DNA of 64,000 bases from Bathymodiolus brooksi. Taxonomy: Eukaryota; Mollusca; Bivalvia; Mytilida; Modiolidae. Where the stretch lies: the NCBI GenBank assembly GCA_963680875.1, contig OY804578.1, forward strand, positions 4,402,001-4,466,000, read 5' to 3'. Both the position numbers and the translations under genes were made by a program. Below, one piece after another: positions 1 to 15,400 of this stretch. A model generated the notes under the pieces. It worked only from the letters and a program-made list of their open reading frames with translations, did not search any database and had not been told where the DNA came from. Positions within the stretch are counted from its first letter, which is position 1, and every line of letters begins with the position of its first letter.

Positions 1-3000
1 AGTGTTAACAGTACAGCATGTGTAGACGACATCGTACTGGATATAGAATAGGAAATATAAGTATTAATAGTACAGCATGTGTAGACGACATCGTACTGGA
101 TATAGAATAGGAAATATAAGTGTTAACAGTACAGCATGGGTAGAAGACATCGTACTGGATATAGAATAGGAAATATAAGTGTTAACAGTACAGCATGTGT
201 AGACGACATCGTACTGGATATAGAATAGGAAATATAAGTGTTAACAGTACAGGATGTGTAGACGACATCGTACTGGATATAGAATAGGAAATATAAGTGT
301 TAACAGTACAGCATGTGTAGACGACATCGTACTGGATATAGAATAGGAAATATAAGTGCTAACAGTACAGCATGTGTAGACGACATCGTACTGGATATAG
401 AATAGGAAATATAAGTATTAATAGTATTGTACAGCATGTGTAGACGACATCGTACTGGATATAGAATAGGAAATATAAGTGTTAACAGTACAGCATGTGT
501 AGACGACATCGTACTGGATATAGAATAGGAAATATAAGTATTAATAGTACTGTACAGCATGTGTAGACGACATCGTACTGGATATAGAATAGGAAATATA
601 AGTATTAATAGTACAGCATGTGTAGACGACATTGTACTGGATATAGAATAGGAAATATAAGTGTTAACAGTGCAGCATGTGTAGACGACATCGTACTGGA
701 TATAGAATAGGACATATAAGTATTAATAGTACAGCATGTGTAGACGACATCGTACTGGATATAGAATAGGAAATATAAGAGTTAACAGTACAGCATGGGT
801 AGAAGACATCGTACTGGATATAGAATAGGAAATATAAGTGTTAACAGTACAGCATGTGTAGACGACATCGTACTGGATATAGAATAGGAAATATAAGTGT
901 TAACAGTACAGGATGTGTAGACGACATCGTACTGGATATAGAATAGGAAATATAAGTGTTAACAGTACAGCATGTGTAGACGACATCGTACTGGATATCG
1001 AATAGGAAATATAAGTATTAATAGTACTGTACAGCATGTGTAGACGACATCGTACTGGATATAGAATAAGAAATATAAGTGTTAACAGTACAGCATGTGT
1101 AGACGACATCGTACTGTATATTGAATAGGAAATATAAGTGTTAACAGTACAGCATGTGTGGACGACATCGTACTGGATATAGAATAGGAAATATAAGTGT
1201 TAACAGTACAGCATGTGTAGACGACATCGTACTGGATATAGAATAGGAAATATAAGTGTTAACAGTACAGCATGGGTAGAAGACATCGTACTGGATATAG
1301 AATAGGAAATATAAGTGTTAACAGTACAGCATGTGTAGACGACATCGTACTGGATATAGAATAGGAAATATAAGTGTTAACAGTACAGGATGTGTAGACG
1401 ACATCGTACTGGATATAGAATAGGAAATATAAGTGTTAACAGTACAGCATGTGTAGACGACATCGTACTGGATATAGAATAGGAAATATAAGTGTTAACA
1501 GTACAGCATGTGTAGACGACATCGTACTGGATATAGAATAGGAAATATAAGTATTAATAGTACTGTACAGCATGTGTAGACGACATCGTACTGTATATAG
1601 AATAAGAAATATAAGTGTTAACAGTACAGCATGTGTAGACGACATCGTACTGCATATAGAATAGGAAATATAAGTGTTAACAGTACAGCATGTGTGGACG
1701 ACATCGTACTGGATATAGAATAGGAAATATAAGTATTAATAGTACAGCATGTGTAGACGACATCGTACTGGATATATAATAGGAAATATAAGTGTTAACA
1801 GTACAGCATGTGTAGACGACATCGTACTGGATATAGAATAGGAAATATAAGTATTAATTGTACTGTACAGCATGTGTAGACGACATCGCACTGGATATAG
1901 AATAGGAAATATAAGTGTTAACAGTACAGCATGTGTAGACGACATCGTACTGGATATAGAATAGGAAATATAAGTGTTAACAGTACAGCATGTGTAGACG
2001 ACTTCGTACTGGATATAGAATAGGAAATATAAGTGTTAACAGTACAGCATGTGTAGACGACATCGTACAGGATATAGAATAGGAAATATAAGTGTTAACA
2101 GTACAGCATGTGTAGACGACATCGTACTGGATATAGAATAGGAAATATAAGTGTTAACAATACAGCATGTGTAGACGACATGGTACAGGATATAGAATAG
2201 GAAATATAAGTGTTAACAGTACAGCATGTGTAGACGACATCGTACTGGATATAGAATAGGAAATATAAATGTTAACAGTACAGCATGTGTAGACGACATC
2301 GCACTGGATATATAATAGGAAATATAAGTATTAATAGTACAGCATGTGTAGACGACATCATACTGGATATAGAATAGGAAATATAAGTGTTAACAGTACA
2401 GCATGTGTAGACGACATCGTACTGGATATAGAATAGGAAATATAAGTGTTAACAGTACAGCATGTGTAGACGACATCGTACTGGATATAGAATAGGAAAT
2501 ATAAGTGTTAACAGTACAGCATGTGTAGACGACATCGTACTGGATATAGAATAGGAAATATAAGTGTTAACAGTACAGCATGTGTAGACGACATCGTACT
2601 GGATATAGAATAGGAAATATAAGTGTTAACAGTACAGCATGTGTAGACGACATCGTACTGGATATATAATAGGAAATATAAGTGTTAACAGTACAGCATG
2701 TGTAGACGACATCGTACTGAATATAGAATAGGAAATATAAGTATTAATAGTACTGTACAGCATGTGTAGATGACATCGTACTGGATATAGAATAGGAAAT
2801 ATAAGTGTTAATAGTACTGTACAGCATGTGTAGACGACATCGTACTGGATATAGAATAGGAAATATAAGTATTAATAGTACTGTACAGCATGTGTAGACG
2901 ACATCGTACTGGATATAGAATAGGAACTATAAGTGTTAACAGTACAGCATGTGTAGACGACATCGTACTGGATATAGAATAGAAATATAAGTGTTATCAG

Positions 3001-3529
3001 TACAGCATGTGTAGACGACATCGTACTGGATATAGAATAGGAAATATAAGTGTTAACAGTACAGCATGTGTAGACGACATCGTACAGGATATATAATAGG
3101 AAATATAAGTATTAATAGTACTGTACAGCATGTGTAGACGACATCGTACTGGATATAGAATAGGAAATATAAGTATTAATAGTACAGCATGTGTAGACGA
3201 CATCGTACTGGATATAGAATAGGAAATATAAGTGTTAACAGTACAGCATGTGTAGACGACATCGTACTGGATATAGAATAAGAAATATAAGTGTTAACAC
3301 TACAGCATGTGTAGACGACATCGTACTGGATATAGAATAGGAAATATAAGTGTTAACAGTACAGCATGTGTAGACGACATCGTACTGGATATAGAATAGG
3401 AAATATAAGTGTTAACAGTACAGGATGTGTAGACGACATCGTACTGGATATAGAATAGGAAATATAAGTGTTAACAGTACAGCATGTGTAGACGACATCG
3501 TACTGGATATAGAATAGGAAATATAAGTG

Positions 3530-5940
3530 TTAACAGTACAGCATGTGTAGACGACATCGTACTGGATATAGAATAGGAAATATAAGTGTTAACAGTACAG
3601 CATGTGTAGACGACATCGTACTGGATATAGAATAGGAAATATAAGTATTAATAGTACTGTACAGCATGTGTAGACGACATCGTACTGGATATAGAATAGG
3701 AAATATAAGTATTAATAGTACAGCATGTGTAGACGACATTGTACTGGATATAGAATAGGAAATATAAGTGTTAACAGTGCAGCATGTGTAGACGACATCG
3801 TACTGGATATAGAATAGGACATATAAGTATTAATAGTACAGCATGTGTAGATGACATCGTACTGGATATAGAATAGGAAATATAAGTGTTAACAGTACAG
3901 CATGGGTAGAAGACATCGTACTGGATATAGAATAGGAAATATAAGTGTTAACAGTACAGCATGTGTAGACGACATCGTACTGGATATAGAATAGGAAATA
4001 TAAGTGTTAACAGTACAGCATGTGTAGACGACATCGTACTGGATATAGAATAGGAAATATAAGTGTTAACAGTACAGCATGTGTAGACGACATCGTACTG
4101 GATATAGAATAGGAAATATAAGTGTTAACAGTACAGCATGTGTAGACGACATCGTACTGGATATAGAATAGGAAATATAAGTGTTAACAGTACAGCATGT
4201 GTAGACGACATCGTACTGGATATATAATAGGAAATATAAGTGTTAACAGTACAGCATGTGTAGACGACATCGTACTGAATATAGAATAGGAAATATAAGT
4301 ATTAATAGTACTGTACAGCATGTGTAGATGACATCGTACTGGATATAGAATAGGAAATATAAGTGTTAATAGTACTGTACAGCATGTGTAGACGACATCG
4401 TACTGGATATAGAATAGGAAATATAAGTATTAATAGTACTGTACAGCATGTGTAGACGACATCGTACTGGATATAGAATAGGAACTATAAGTGTTAACAG
4501 TACAGCATGTGTAGACGACATCGTACTGGATATAGAATAGAAATATAAGTGTTATCAGTACAGCATGTGTAGACGACATCGTACTGGATATAGAATAGGA
4601 AATATAAGTGTTAACAGTACAGCATGTGTAGACGACATCGTACTGGATATAGAATAGGAAATATAAGTATTAATAGTACTGTACAGCATGTGTAGACGAC
4701 ATCGTACTGGATATAGAATAGGAAATATAAGTATTAATAGTACAGCATGTGTAGACGACATCGTACTGGATATAGAATAGGAAATATAAGTGTTAACAGT
4801 ACAGCATGTGTAGACGACATCGTACTGGATATAGAATAGGAAATATAAGTATTAATAGTACTGTACAGCATGTGTAGACGACATCGTACTGGATATAGAA
4901 TAGGAAATATAAGTATTAATAGTACAGCATGTGTAGACGACATTGTACTGGATATAGAATAGGAAATATAAGTGTTAACAGTGCAGCACGTGTAGACGAC
5001 ATCGTACTGGATATAGAATAGGACATATAAGTATTAATAGTACAGCATGTGTAGATGACATCGTACTGGATATAGAATAGGAAATATAAGTGTTAACAGT
5101 ACAGCATGGGTAGAAGACATCGTACTGGATATAGAATAGGAAATATAAGTGTTAACAGTACAGCATGTGTAGACGACATCGTACTGGATATAGAATAGGA
5201 AATATAAGTGTTAACAGTACAGCATGTGTAGACGACATCGTACTGGATATAGAATAGGAAATATAAGTGTTAACAGTACAGCATGTGTAGACGACATCGT
5301 ACTGGATATAGAATAGGAAATATAAGTGTTAACAGTACAGCATGTGTAGACGACATCGTACTGGATATAGAATAGGAAATATAAGTGTTAACAGTACAGC
5401 ATGTGTAGACGACATCGTACTGGACATATAATAGGAAATATAAGTGTTAACAGTACAGCATGTGTAGACGACATCGTACTGAATATAGAATAGGAAATAT
5501 AAGTATTAATAGTACTGTACAGCATGTGTAGATGACATCGTACTGGATATAGAATAGGAAATATAAGTGTTAATAGTACTGTACAGCATGTGTAGACGAC
5601 ATCGTACTGGATATAGAATAGGAAATATAAGTATTAATAGTACTGTACAGCATGTGTAGACGACATCGTACTGGATATAGAATAGGAACTATAAGTGTTA
5701 ACAGTACAGCATGTGTAGACGACATCGTACTGGATATAGAATAGAAATATAAGTGTTATCAGTACAGCATGTGTAGACGACATCGTACTGGATATAGAAT
5801 AGGAAATATAAGTGTTAACAGTACAGCATGTGTAGACGACATCGTACTGGATATAGAATAGGAAATATAAGTATTAATAGTACTGTACAGCATGTGTAGA
5901 CGACATCGTACTGGATATAGAATAGGAAATATAAGTATTA
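3530..5940. repeat. Higher-order repeat, 2 x 1,204 bp
   Basis: Rare variants recur at a 1,204-bp spacing: GGAACTATAAG near 4483 and 5687, GTTATCAG near 4551 and 5755, CAGTGCAGC near 3775 and 4979, CATGGGTAGAAG near 3902 and 5106. 1,204 bp equals 20 monomers, five of them 64-mers and one a 58-mer. Part of the pattern (GGAACTAT near 2925, GTTATCAG near 2993) also occurs one step earlier at a 1,558-bp spacing (26 monomers), so the pair grew from an older overlapping duplication. Edges are approximate. Confidence 0.75.
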
Positions 5941-6989
5941 ATAGTACAGCATGTGTAGACGACATCGTACTGGATATAGAATAGGAAATATAAGTGTTAA
6001 CAGTACAGCATGTGTAGACGACATCGTACTGGATATAGAATAGGAAATATAAGTGTTAACAGTACAGGATGTGTAGACGACATCGTACTGGATATAGAAT
6101 AGGAAATATAAGTGTTAACAGTACAGCATGTGTAGACGACATCGTACTGGATATAGAATAGGAAATATAAGTGTTAACAGTACAGGATGTGTAGACGACA
6201 TCGTACTGGATATAGAATAGGAAATATAAGTGTTAACAGTACAGCATGTGTAGACGACATCGTACTGGATATAGAATAGGAAATATAAGTGTTAACAGTA
6301 CAGCATGTGTAGACGACATCGTACTGGATATAGAATAGGAAATATAAGTGTTAACAGTACAGCATGTGTAGACGACATCGTACTGGATATAGAATAGGAA
6401 ATATAAGTATTAATAGTACTGTACAGCATGTGTAGACGACATCGTACTGGATATAGAATAGGAAATATAAGTATTAATAGTACAGCATGTGTAGACGACA
6501 TCGTACTGGATATAGAATAGGACATATAAGTATTAATAGTACAGCATGTGTAGACGACATCGTACTGGATATAGAATAGGAAATATAAGTGTTAACAGTA
6601 CAGCATGGGTAGAAGACATCGTACTGGATATAGAATAGGAAATATAAGTGTTAACAGTACAGCATGTGTAGACGACATCGTACTGGATATAGAATAGGAA
6701 ATATAAGTGTTAACAGTACAGGATGTGTAGACGACATCGTACTGGATATAGAATAGGAAATATAAGTGTTAACAGTACAGCATGTGTAGACGACATCGTA
6801 CTGGATATAGAATAGGAAATATAAGTGTTAACAGTACAGCATGTGTAGACGACATCGTACTGGATATAGAATAGGAAATATAAGTATTAATAGTACTGTA
6901 CAGCATGTGTAGACGACATCGTACTGGATATAGAATAGGAAATATAAGTGTTAACAGTACAGCATGTGTAGACGAAATCGTACTGCATA

Positions 6990-9370
6990 TAGAATAGGAA
7001 ATATAAGTGTTAACAGTACAGCATGTGTGGACGACATCGTACTGGATATAGAATAGGAAATATAAGTATTAATAGTACAGCATGTGTAGACGACATCCTA
7101 CTGGATATAGAATAGGAAATATAAGTGTTAACAGTACAGCATGTGTAGACGACATCGTACTGGATATAGAATAGGAAATATAAGTATTAATTGTACTGTA
7201 CAGCATGTGTAGACGACATCGTACTGGATATAGAATAGGAAATATAAGTGTTAACAGTACAGCATGTCTAGACGACATCGTACTGGATATAGAATAGGAA
7301 ATATAAGTGTTAACAGTACAGCATGTGTAGACGACATCGTACTGGATATAGAATAGGAAATATAAGTGTTAACAGTACAGCATGTGTAGACGACATCGTA
7401 CTGGATATAGAATAGGAAATATAAGTATTAATAGTACTGTACAGCATGTGTAGACGACATCGTACTGGATATAGAATAGGAAATATAAGTATTAATAGTA
7501 CAGCATGTGTAGACGACATTGTACTGGATATAGAATAGGAAATATAAGTGTTAACAGTGCAGCATGTGTAGACGACATCGTACTGGATATAGAATAGGAC
7601 ATATAAGTATTAATAGTACAGCATGTGTAGACGACATCGTACTGGATATAGAATAGGAAATATAAGTGTTAACAGTACAGCATGGGTAGAAGACATCGTA
7701 CTGGATATAGAATAGGAAATATAAGTGTTAACAGTACAGCATGTGTAGACGACATCGTAATGGATATAGAATAGGAAATATAAGTGTTAACAGTACAGGA
7801 TGTGTAGACGACATCGTACTGGATATAGAATAGGAAATATAAGTGTTAACAGTACAGCATGTGTAGACGACATCGTACTGGATATAGAATAGGAAATATA
7901 AGTATTAATAGTACTGTACAGCATGTGTAGACGACATCGTACTGGATATAGAATAGGAAATATAAGTATTAACAGTACAGCATGTGTAGACGACATCGTA
8001 CTGCACATAGAATAGGAAATATAAGTGTTAACAGTACAGCATGTGTGGACGACATCGTACTGGATATAGAATAGGAAATATAAGTATTAATAGTACAGCA
8101 TGTGTAGACGACATCGTACTGGATATAGAATAGGAAATATAAGTGTTAACAGTACAGCATGTGTAGACGACATCGTACTGGATATAGAATAGGAAATATA
8201 AGTATTAATTGTACTGTACAGCATGTGTAGACGACATCGTACTGGATATAGAATAGGAAATATAAGTGTTAACAGTACAGCATGTGTAGACGACATCGTA
8301 CTGGATATAGAATAGGAAATATAAGTGTTAACAGTACAGCATGTGTAGACGACATCGTACTGGATATAGAATAGGAAATATAAGTGTTAACAGTACAGCA
8401 TGTGTAGACGACATCGTACAGGATATAGAATAGGAAATATAAGTGTTAACAGTACAGCATGTGTAGACGACATCGTACTGGATATAGAATAGGAAATATA
8501 AGTGTTAACAAAACAGCATGTGTAGACGACATCGTACAGGATATAGAATAGGAAATATAAGTGTTAACAGTACAGCATGTGTAGACGACATCGTACTGGA
8601 TATAGAATAGGAAATATAAGTATTAATAGTACAGCATGTGTAGACGACATCGTACTGGATATAGAATAGGAAATATTAGTGTTAACAGTACAGCATGTGT
8701 AGAAGACATCGTACTTGATATAGAATAGGAAATATAAGTGTTAACAGTACAGCATGTGTAGACGACATCGTACTGGATATAGAATAGGAAATATAAGTGT
8801 TAACAGTACAGCATGTGTAGACGACATCGTACTGGATATAGAATAGGAAATATAAGTGTTAACAGTACAGCATGTGTAGACGACATCGTACTGGATATAG
8901 AATAGGAAATATAAGTGTTAACAGTACAGCATGTGTAGACGACATCGTACTGGATATAGAATAGGAAATATAAGTATTAATAGTACTGTACATCATGTGT
9001 AGACGACATCGTACTGGATATAGAATAGGAAATATAAGTGTTAACAGTACAGCATGTGTAGACGACATCGTACTGCATATAGAATAGGAAATATAAGTGT
9101 TAACAGTACAGCATGTGTGGACGACATCGTACTGGATATAGAATAGGAAATATAAGTATTAATAGTACAGCATGTGTAGACGACATCGTACTGGATATAG
9201 AATAGGAAATATAAGTGTTAACAGTACAGCATGTGTAGACGACATCGTACTGGATATAGAATAGGAAATATAAGTATTAATTGTACTGTACAGCATGTGT
9301 AGACGACATCGTACTGGATATAGAATAGGAAATATAAGTGTTAACAGTACAGCATGTGTAGACGACATCG
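6990..9370. repeat. Higher-order repeat, about 1.02/1.07 kb units
   Basis: The diagnostic GTGTGGACGAC variant recurs near 7027, 8045 and 9117, and the 64-mer with ATTAATTGTACTG near 7191, 8209 and 9281, giving steps of 1,018 and 1,072 bp. The unequal steps fit gain or loss of single monomers between otherwise collinear units. The haplotype CAGTGCAGC / GGACATATAAG / CATGGGTAGAAG is at 7558-7683 and again 2,090 bp later at 9648-9773, which links this block to the next one. Confidence 0.6.
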
Positions 9371-9439
9371 TACTGCATATAGAATAGGAAATATAAGTGT
9401 TAACAGTACAGCCTGTGTAGACGACATCGTACTGGATAT

Positions 9440-12400
9440 AGAATAGGAAATATAAGTGTTAACAGTACAGCATATGTAGACGACATCGTACTGGATATAG
9501 AATAGGAAATATAAGTATTAATAGTACTGTACAGCATGTGTAGACGACATCGTACTGGATATAGAATAGGAAATATAAGTATTAATAGTACAGCATGTGT
9601 AGACGACATTGTACTGGATATAGAATAGGAAATATAAGTGTTAACAGTGCAGCATGTGTAGACGACATCGTACTGGATATAGAATAGGACATATAAGTAT
9701 TAATAGTACAGCATGTGTAGACGACATCGTACTGGATATAGAATAGGAAATATAAGTGTTAACAGTACAGCATGGGTAGAAGACATCGTACTGGATATAG
9801 AATAGGAAATATAAGTGTTAACAGTACAGCATGTGTAGACGACATCGTACTGGATATAGAATAGGAAATATAAGTGTTAACAGTACAGGATGTGTAGACG
9901 ACATCGTACTGGATATAGAATAGGAAATATAAGTGTTAACAGTACAGCATGTGTAGACGACATCGTACTGGATATAGAATAGGAAATATAAGTGTTAACA
10001 GTACAGCATGTGTAGACGACATCGTACTGGATATAGAATAGGAAATATAAGTATTAATAGTACTGTACAGCATGTGTAGACGACATCGTACTGGATATAG
10101 AATAAGAAATATAAGTGTTAACAGTACAGCATGTGTAGACGACATCGTACTGGATATAGAATAGGAAATATAAGTGTTAACAGTACAGCATGTGTAGACG
10201 ACATCGTACTGGATATAGAATAGGAAATATAAGTGTTAACAATACAGCATGTGTAGACGACATCGTACAGGATATAGAATAGGAAATGTAAGTGTTAACA
10301 GTACAGCATGTGTAGACGACATCGTACTGGATATAGAATAGGAAATATAAGTGTTAACAGTACAGCATGTGTAGACGACATCGTACTGGATATAGATTAG
10401 GAAATATAAGTGTTAACAGTACAGCATGTGTAGACGACATCGTACTGGATATAGAATAGGAAATATAAGTGTTAACAGTACAGCATGTGTAGACGACATC
10501 GTACTGGATATAGAATAGGAAATATAAGTGTTAACAGTACAGCATGTGTAGACGACATCGTACTGGATATAGAATAGGAAATATAAGTGTTAACAGTACA
10601 GCATGTGTAGACGACATCGTACTGGATATAGAATAGGAAATATAAGTGTTAACAGTACAGCATGTGTAGACGACATCGTACTGGATATAGAATAGGAAAT
10701 ATAAGTGTTAACAGTACAACATGTGTAGACGACATCGTACTGGATATAGAATAGGAAATATAAGTATTAATAGTACTGTACATCATGTGTAGACGACATC
10801 GTACTGGATATAGAATAGGAAATATAAGTATTAATAGTACAGCATGTGTAGACGACATCGTACTGGATATAGAATAGGAAATATAAGTGTTAACAGTACA
10901 GCATGTGTAGACGACATCGTACTGGATATAGAATAGGAAATATAAGTGTTAACAGTACAGCATGTGTAGACGACATCGTAATGGATATAGAATAGGAAAT
11001 ATAAGTATTAATAGTACAGCATGTGTAGACGACATCGTACTGGATATAGAATAGGAAATATAAGTGTTAACAGTACAGCATGTGTAGACGACATCGTACT
11101 GGATATAGAATAGGAAATATAAGTGTTAACAGTACAGCATGTGTAGACGACATCGTACTGGATATAGAATAAGAAATATAAGTGTTAACAGTACAGCATG
11201 TGTAGACGACATCGTACTGAATATAGAATAGGAAATATAAGTATTAATAGTACTGTACAGCATGTGTAGATGACATTGTACTGGATATAGAATAGGAAAT
11301 ATAATTGTTAACAGTACAACATGTGTAGACGACATCGTACTGGATATAGAATAGGAAATATAAGTGTTAACAGTACAGCATGTGTAGACGACATCGTACT
11401 GAATATACAATAGGAAATATAAGTATTAATAGTACTGTACAGCATGTGTAGATGACATCGTACTGGATATAGAATAGGAAATATAAGTGTTAATAGTACT
11501 GTACAGCATGTGTAGACGACATCGTACTGGATATAGAATAGGAAATATAAGTATTAATAGTACTGTACAGCATGTGTAGACGACATCGTACTGGATATAG
11601 AATAGGAACTATAAGTGTTAACAGTACAGCATGTGTAGACGACATCGTACTGGATATAGAATAGGAAATATAAGTGTTAACAGTACAGCATGTGTAGACG
11701 ACATCGTACTGGATATAGAATAGGAAATATAAGTGTTAACAGTACAGCATGTGTAGACGACATCGTACTGGATATAGAATAGGAAATATAAGTATTAATA
11801 GTACTGTACAGCATGTGTAGACGACATCGTACTGGATATAGAATAGGAAATATAAGTATTAATAGTACAGCATGTGTAGACGACATTGTACTGGATATAG
11901 AATAGGAAATATAAGTGTTAACAGTGCAGCATGTGTAGACGACATCGTACTGGATATAGAATAGGACATATAAGTATTAATAGTACAGCATGTGTAGACA
12001 ACATCGTACTGGATATAGAATAGGAAATATAAGTGTTAACAGTACAGCATGTGTAGACGACATCGTACTGGATATAGAATAGGAAATATAAGTATTAATA
12101 GTACAGCATGTGTAGACGACATCGTACTGGATATAGAATAGGAAATATAAGTGTTAACAGTACAGCGTGGGTAGAAGACATCGTACTGGATATAGAATAG
12201 GAAATATAAGTGTTAACAGTACAGCATGTGTAGACGACATCGTACAGGATATAGAATAGGAAATATAAGTGTTAACAGTACAGCATGTGTAGACGACATC
12301 GTACTGGATATAGAATAGGAAATATAGTGTTAACAGTACAGCATGTGTAGACGACATCGCACTGGATATATAATAGGAAATATAAGTATTAATAGTACAG

Positions 12401-15400
12401 CATGTGTAGACGACATCGTACTGGATATAGAATAGGAAATATAAGTGTTAACAGTACAGCATGTGTAGACGACATCGTACTGGATATAGAATAAGAAATA
12501 TAAGTGTTAACAGTACAGCATGTGTAGACGACATCGTACTGGATATAGAATAGGAAATATAAGTGTTAACAGTACAACATGTGTAGACGACATCGTAATG
12601 GATATAGAATAGGAAATGTAAGTGTTAACAGTACAGCATGTGTAGACGACATCGTACTGGATATAGAATAGGAAATATAAGTGTTAACAGTACAGCATGT
12701 GTAGACGACATCGTACTGGATATAGAATAGGAAATATAAGTGTTAACAGTACAGCATGTGTAGACGACATCGTACTGGATATAGAATAGGAAATATAAGT
12801 GTTAACAGTACAGCATGTGTAGACGACATCGTAATGGATATAGAATAGGAAATATAAGTATTAATAGTACAGCATGTGTAGACGACATCGTACTGGATAT
12901 AGAATAGGAAATATAAGTGTTAACAGTACAGCATGTGTAGACGACATCGTACTGGATATAGAATAGGAAATATAAGTGTTAACAGTACAGCATGTGTAGA
13001 CGACATCGTACTGGATATAGAATAAGAAATATAAGTGTTAACAGTACAGCATGTGTAGACGACATCGTACTGAATATAGAATAGGAAATATAAGTATTAA
13101 TAGTACTGTACAGCATGTGTAGATGACATTGTACTGAATATAGAATAGGAAATATAAGTGTTAACAGTACAGCATGTTTAGACGACATCGTACTGGATAT
13201 AGAATGGGAAATATAAGTGTTAACAGTACAGCATGTGTAGACGACATCGTACTGGATATATAATAGGAAATATAAGTGTTAACAGTACAGCATGTGTAGA
13301 CGACATCGTACTGAATATAGAATAGGAAATATAAGTATTAATAGTACTGTACAGCATGTGTAGATGACATTGTACTGGATATAGAATAGGAAATATAATT
13401 GTTAACAGTACAGCATGTGTAGACGACATCGTACTGGATATAGAATAGGAAATATAAGTGTTAACAGTACAGCATGTGTAGACGACATCGTACTGAATAT
13501 ACAATAGGAAATATAAGTATTAATAGTACTGTACAGCATGTGTAGATGACATCGTACTGGATATAGAATAGGAAATATAAGTGTTAATAGTACTGTACAG
13601 CATGTGTAGACGACATCGTACTGGATATAGAATAGGAAATATAAGTATTAATAGTACTGTACAGCATGTGTAGACGACATCGTACTGGATATAGAATAGG
13701 AACTATAAGTGTTAACAGTACAGCATGTGTAGACGACATCGTACTGGATATAGAATAGGAAATATAAGTGTTAACAGTACAGCATGTGTAGACGACATCG
13801 TACTGGATATAGAATAGGAAATATAAGTGTTAACAGTACAGCATGTGTAGACGACATCGTACTGGATATAGAATAGGAAATATAAGTATTAATAGTACTG
13901 TACAGCATGTGTAGACGACATCGTACTGGATATAGAATAGGAAATATAAGTATTAATAGTACAGCATGTGTAGACGACATTGTACTGGATATAGAATAGG
14001 AAATATAAGTGTTAACAGTGCAGCATGTGTAGACGACATCGTACTGGATATAGAATAGGACATATAAGTATTAATAGTACAGCATGTGTAGACGACATCG
14101 TACTGGATATAGAATAGGAAATATAAGTGTTAACAGTACAGCATGTGTAGACGACATCGTACTGGATATAGAATAGGAAATATAAGTATTAATAGTACAG
14201 CATGTGTAGACGACATCGTACTGGATATAGAATAGGAAATATAAGTGTTAACAGTACAGCATGGGTAGAAGACATCGTACTGGATATAGAATAGGAAATA
14301 TAAGTGTTAACAGTACAGCATGTGTAGACGACATCGTACAGGATATAGAATAGGAAATATAAGTGTTAACAATACAGCATGTGTAGACGACATCGTACTG
14401 GATATAGAATAGGAAATATAGTGTTAACAGTACAGCATGTGTAGACGACATCGCACTGGATATATAATAGGAAATATAAGTATTAATAGTACAGCATGTG
14501 TAGACGACATCGTACTGGATATAGAATAGGAAATATAAGTGTTAACAGTACAGCATGTGTAGACGACATCGTACTGGATATAGAATAAGAAATATAAGTG
14601 TTAACAGTACAGCATGTGTAGACGACATCGTACTGGATATAGAATAGGAAATATAAGTGTTAACAGTACAACATGTGTAGACGACATCGTAATGGATATA
14701 GAATAGGAAATGTAAGTGTTAACAGTACAGCATGTGTAGACGACATCGTACTGGATATAGAATAGGAAATATAAGTGTTAACAGTACAGCATGTGTAGAC
14801 GACATCGTACTGGATATAGAATAGGAAATATAAGTGTTAACAGTACAGCATGTGTAGACGACATCGTACTGGATATAGAATAGGAAATATAAGTGTTAAC
14901 AGTACAGCATGTGTAGACGACATCGTAATGGATATAGAATAGGAAATATAAGTATTAATAGTACAGCATGTGTAGACGACATCGTACTGGATATAGAATA
15001 GGAAATATAAGTGTTAACAGTACAGCATGTGTAGACGACATCGTACTGGATATAGAATAGGAAATATAAGTGTTAACAGTACAGCATGTGTAGACGACAT
15101 CGTACTGGATATAGAATAAGAAATATAAGTGTTAACAGTACAGCATGTGTAGACGACATCGTACTGAATATAGAATAGGAAATATAAGTATTAATAGTAC
15201 TGTACAGCATGTGTAGATGACATTGTACTGAATATAGAATAGGAAATATAAGTGTTAACAGTACAGCATGTGTAGACGACATCGTACTGGATATAGAATG
15301 GGAAATATAAGTGTTAACAGTACAGCATGTGTAGACGACATCGTACTGGATATATAATAGGAAATATAAGTATTAATAGTACTGTACAGCATGTGTAGAC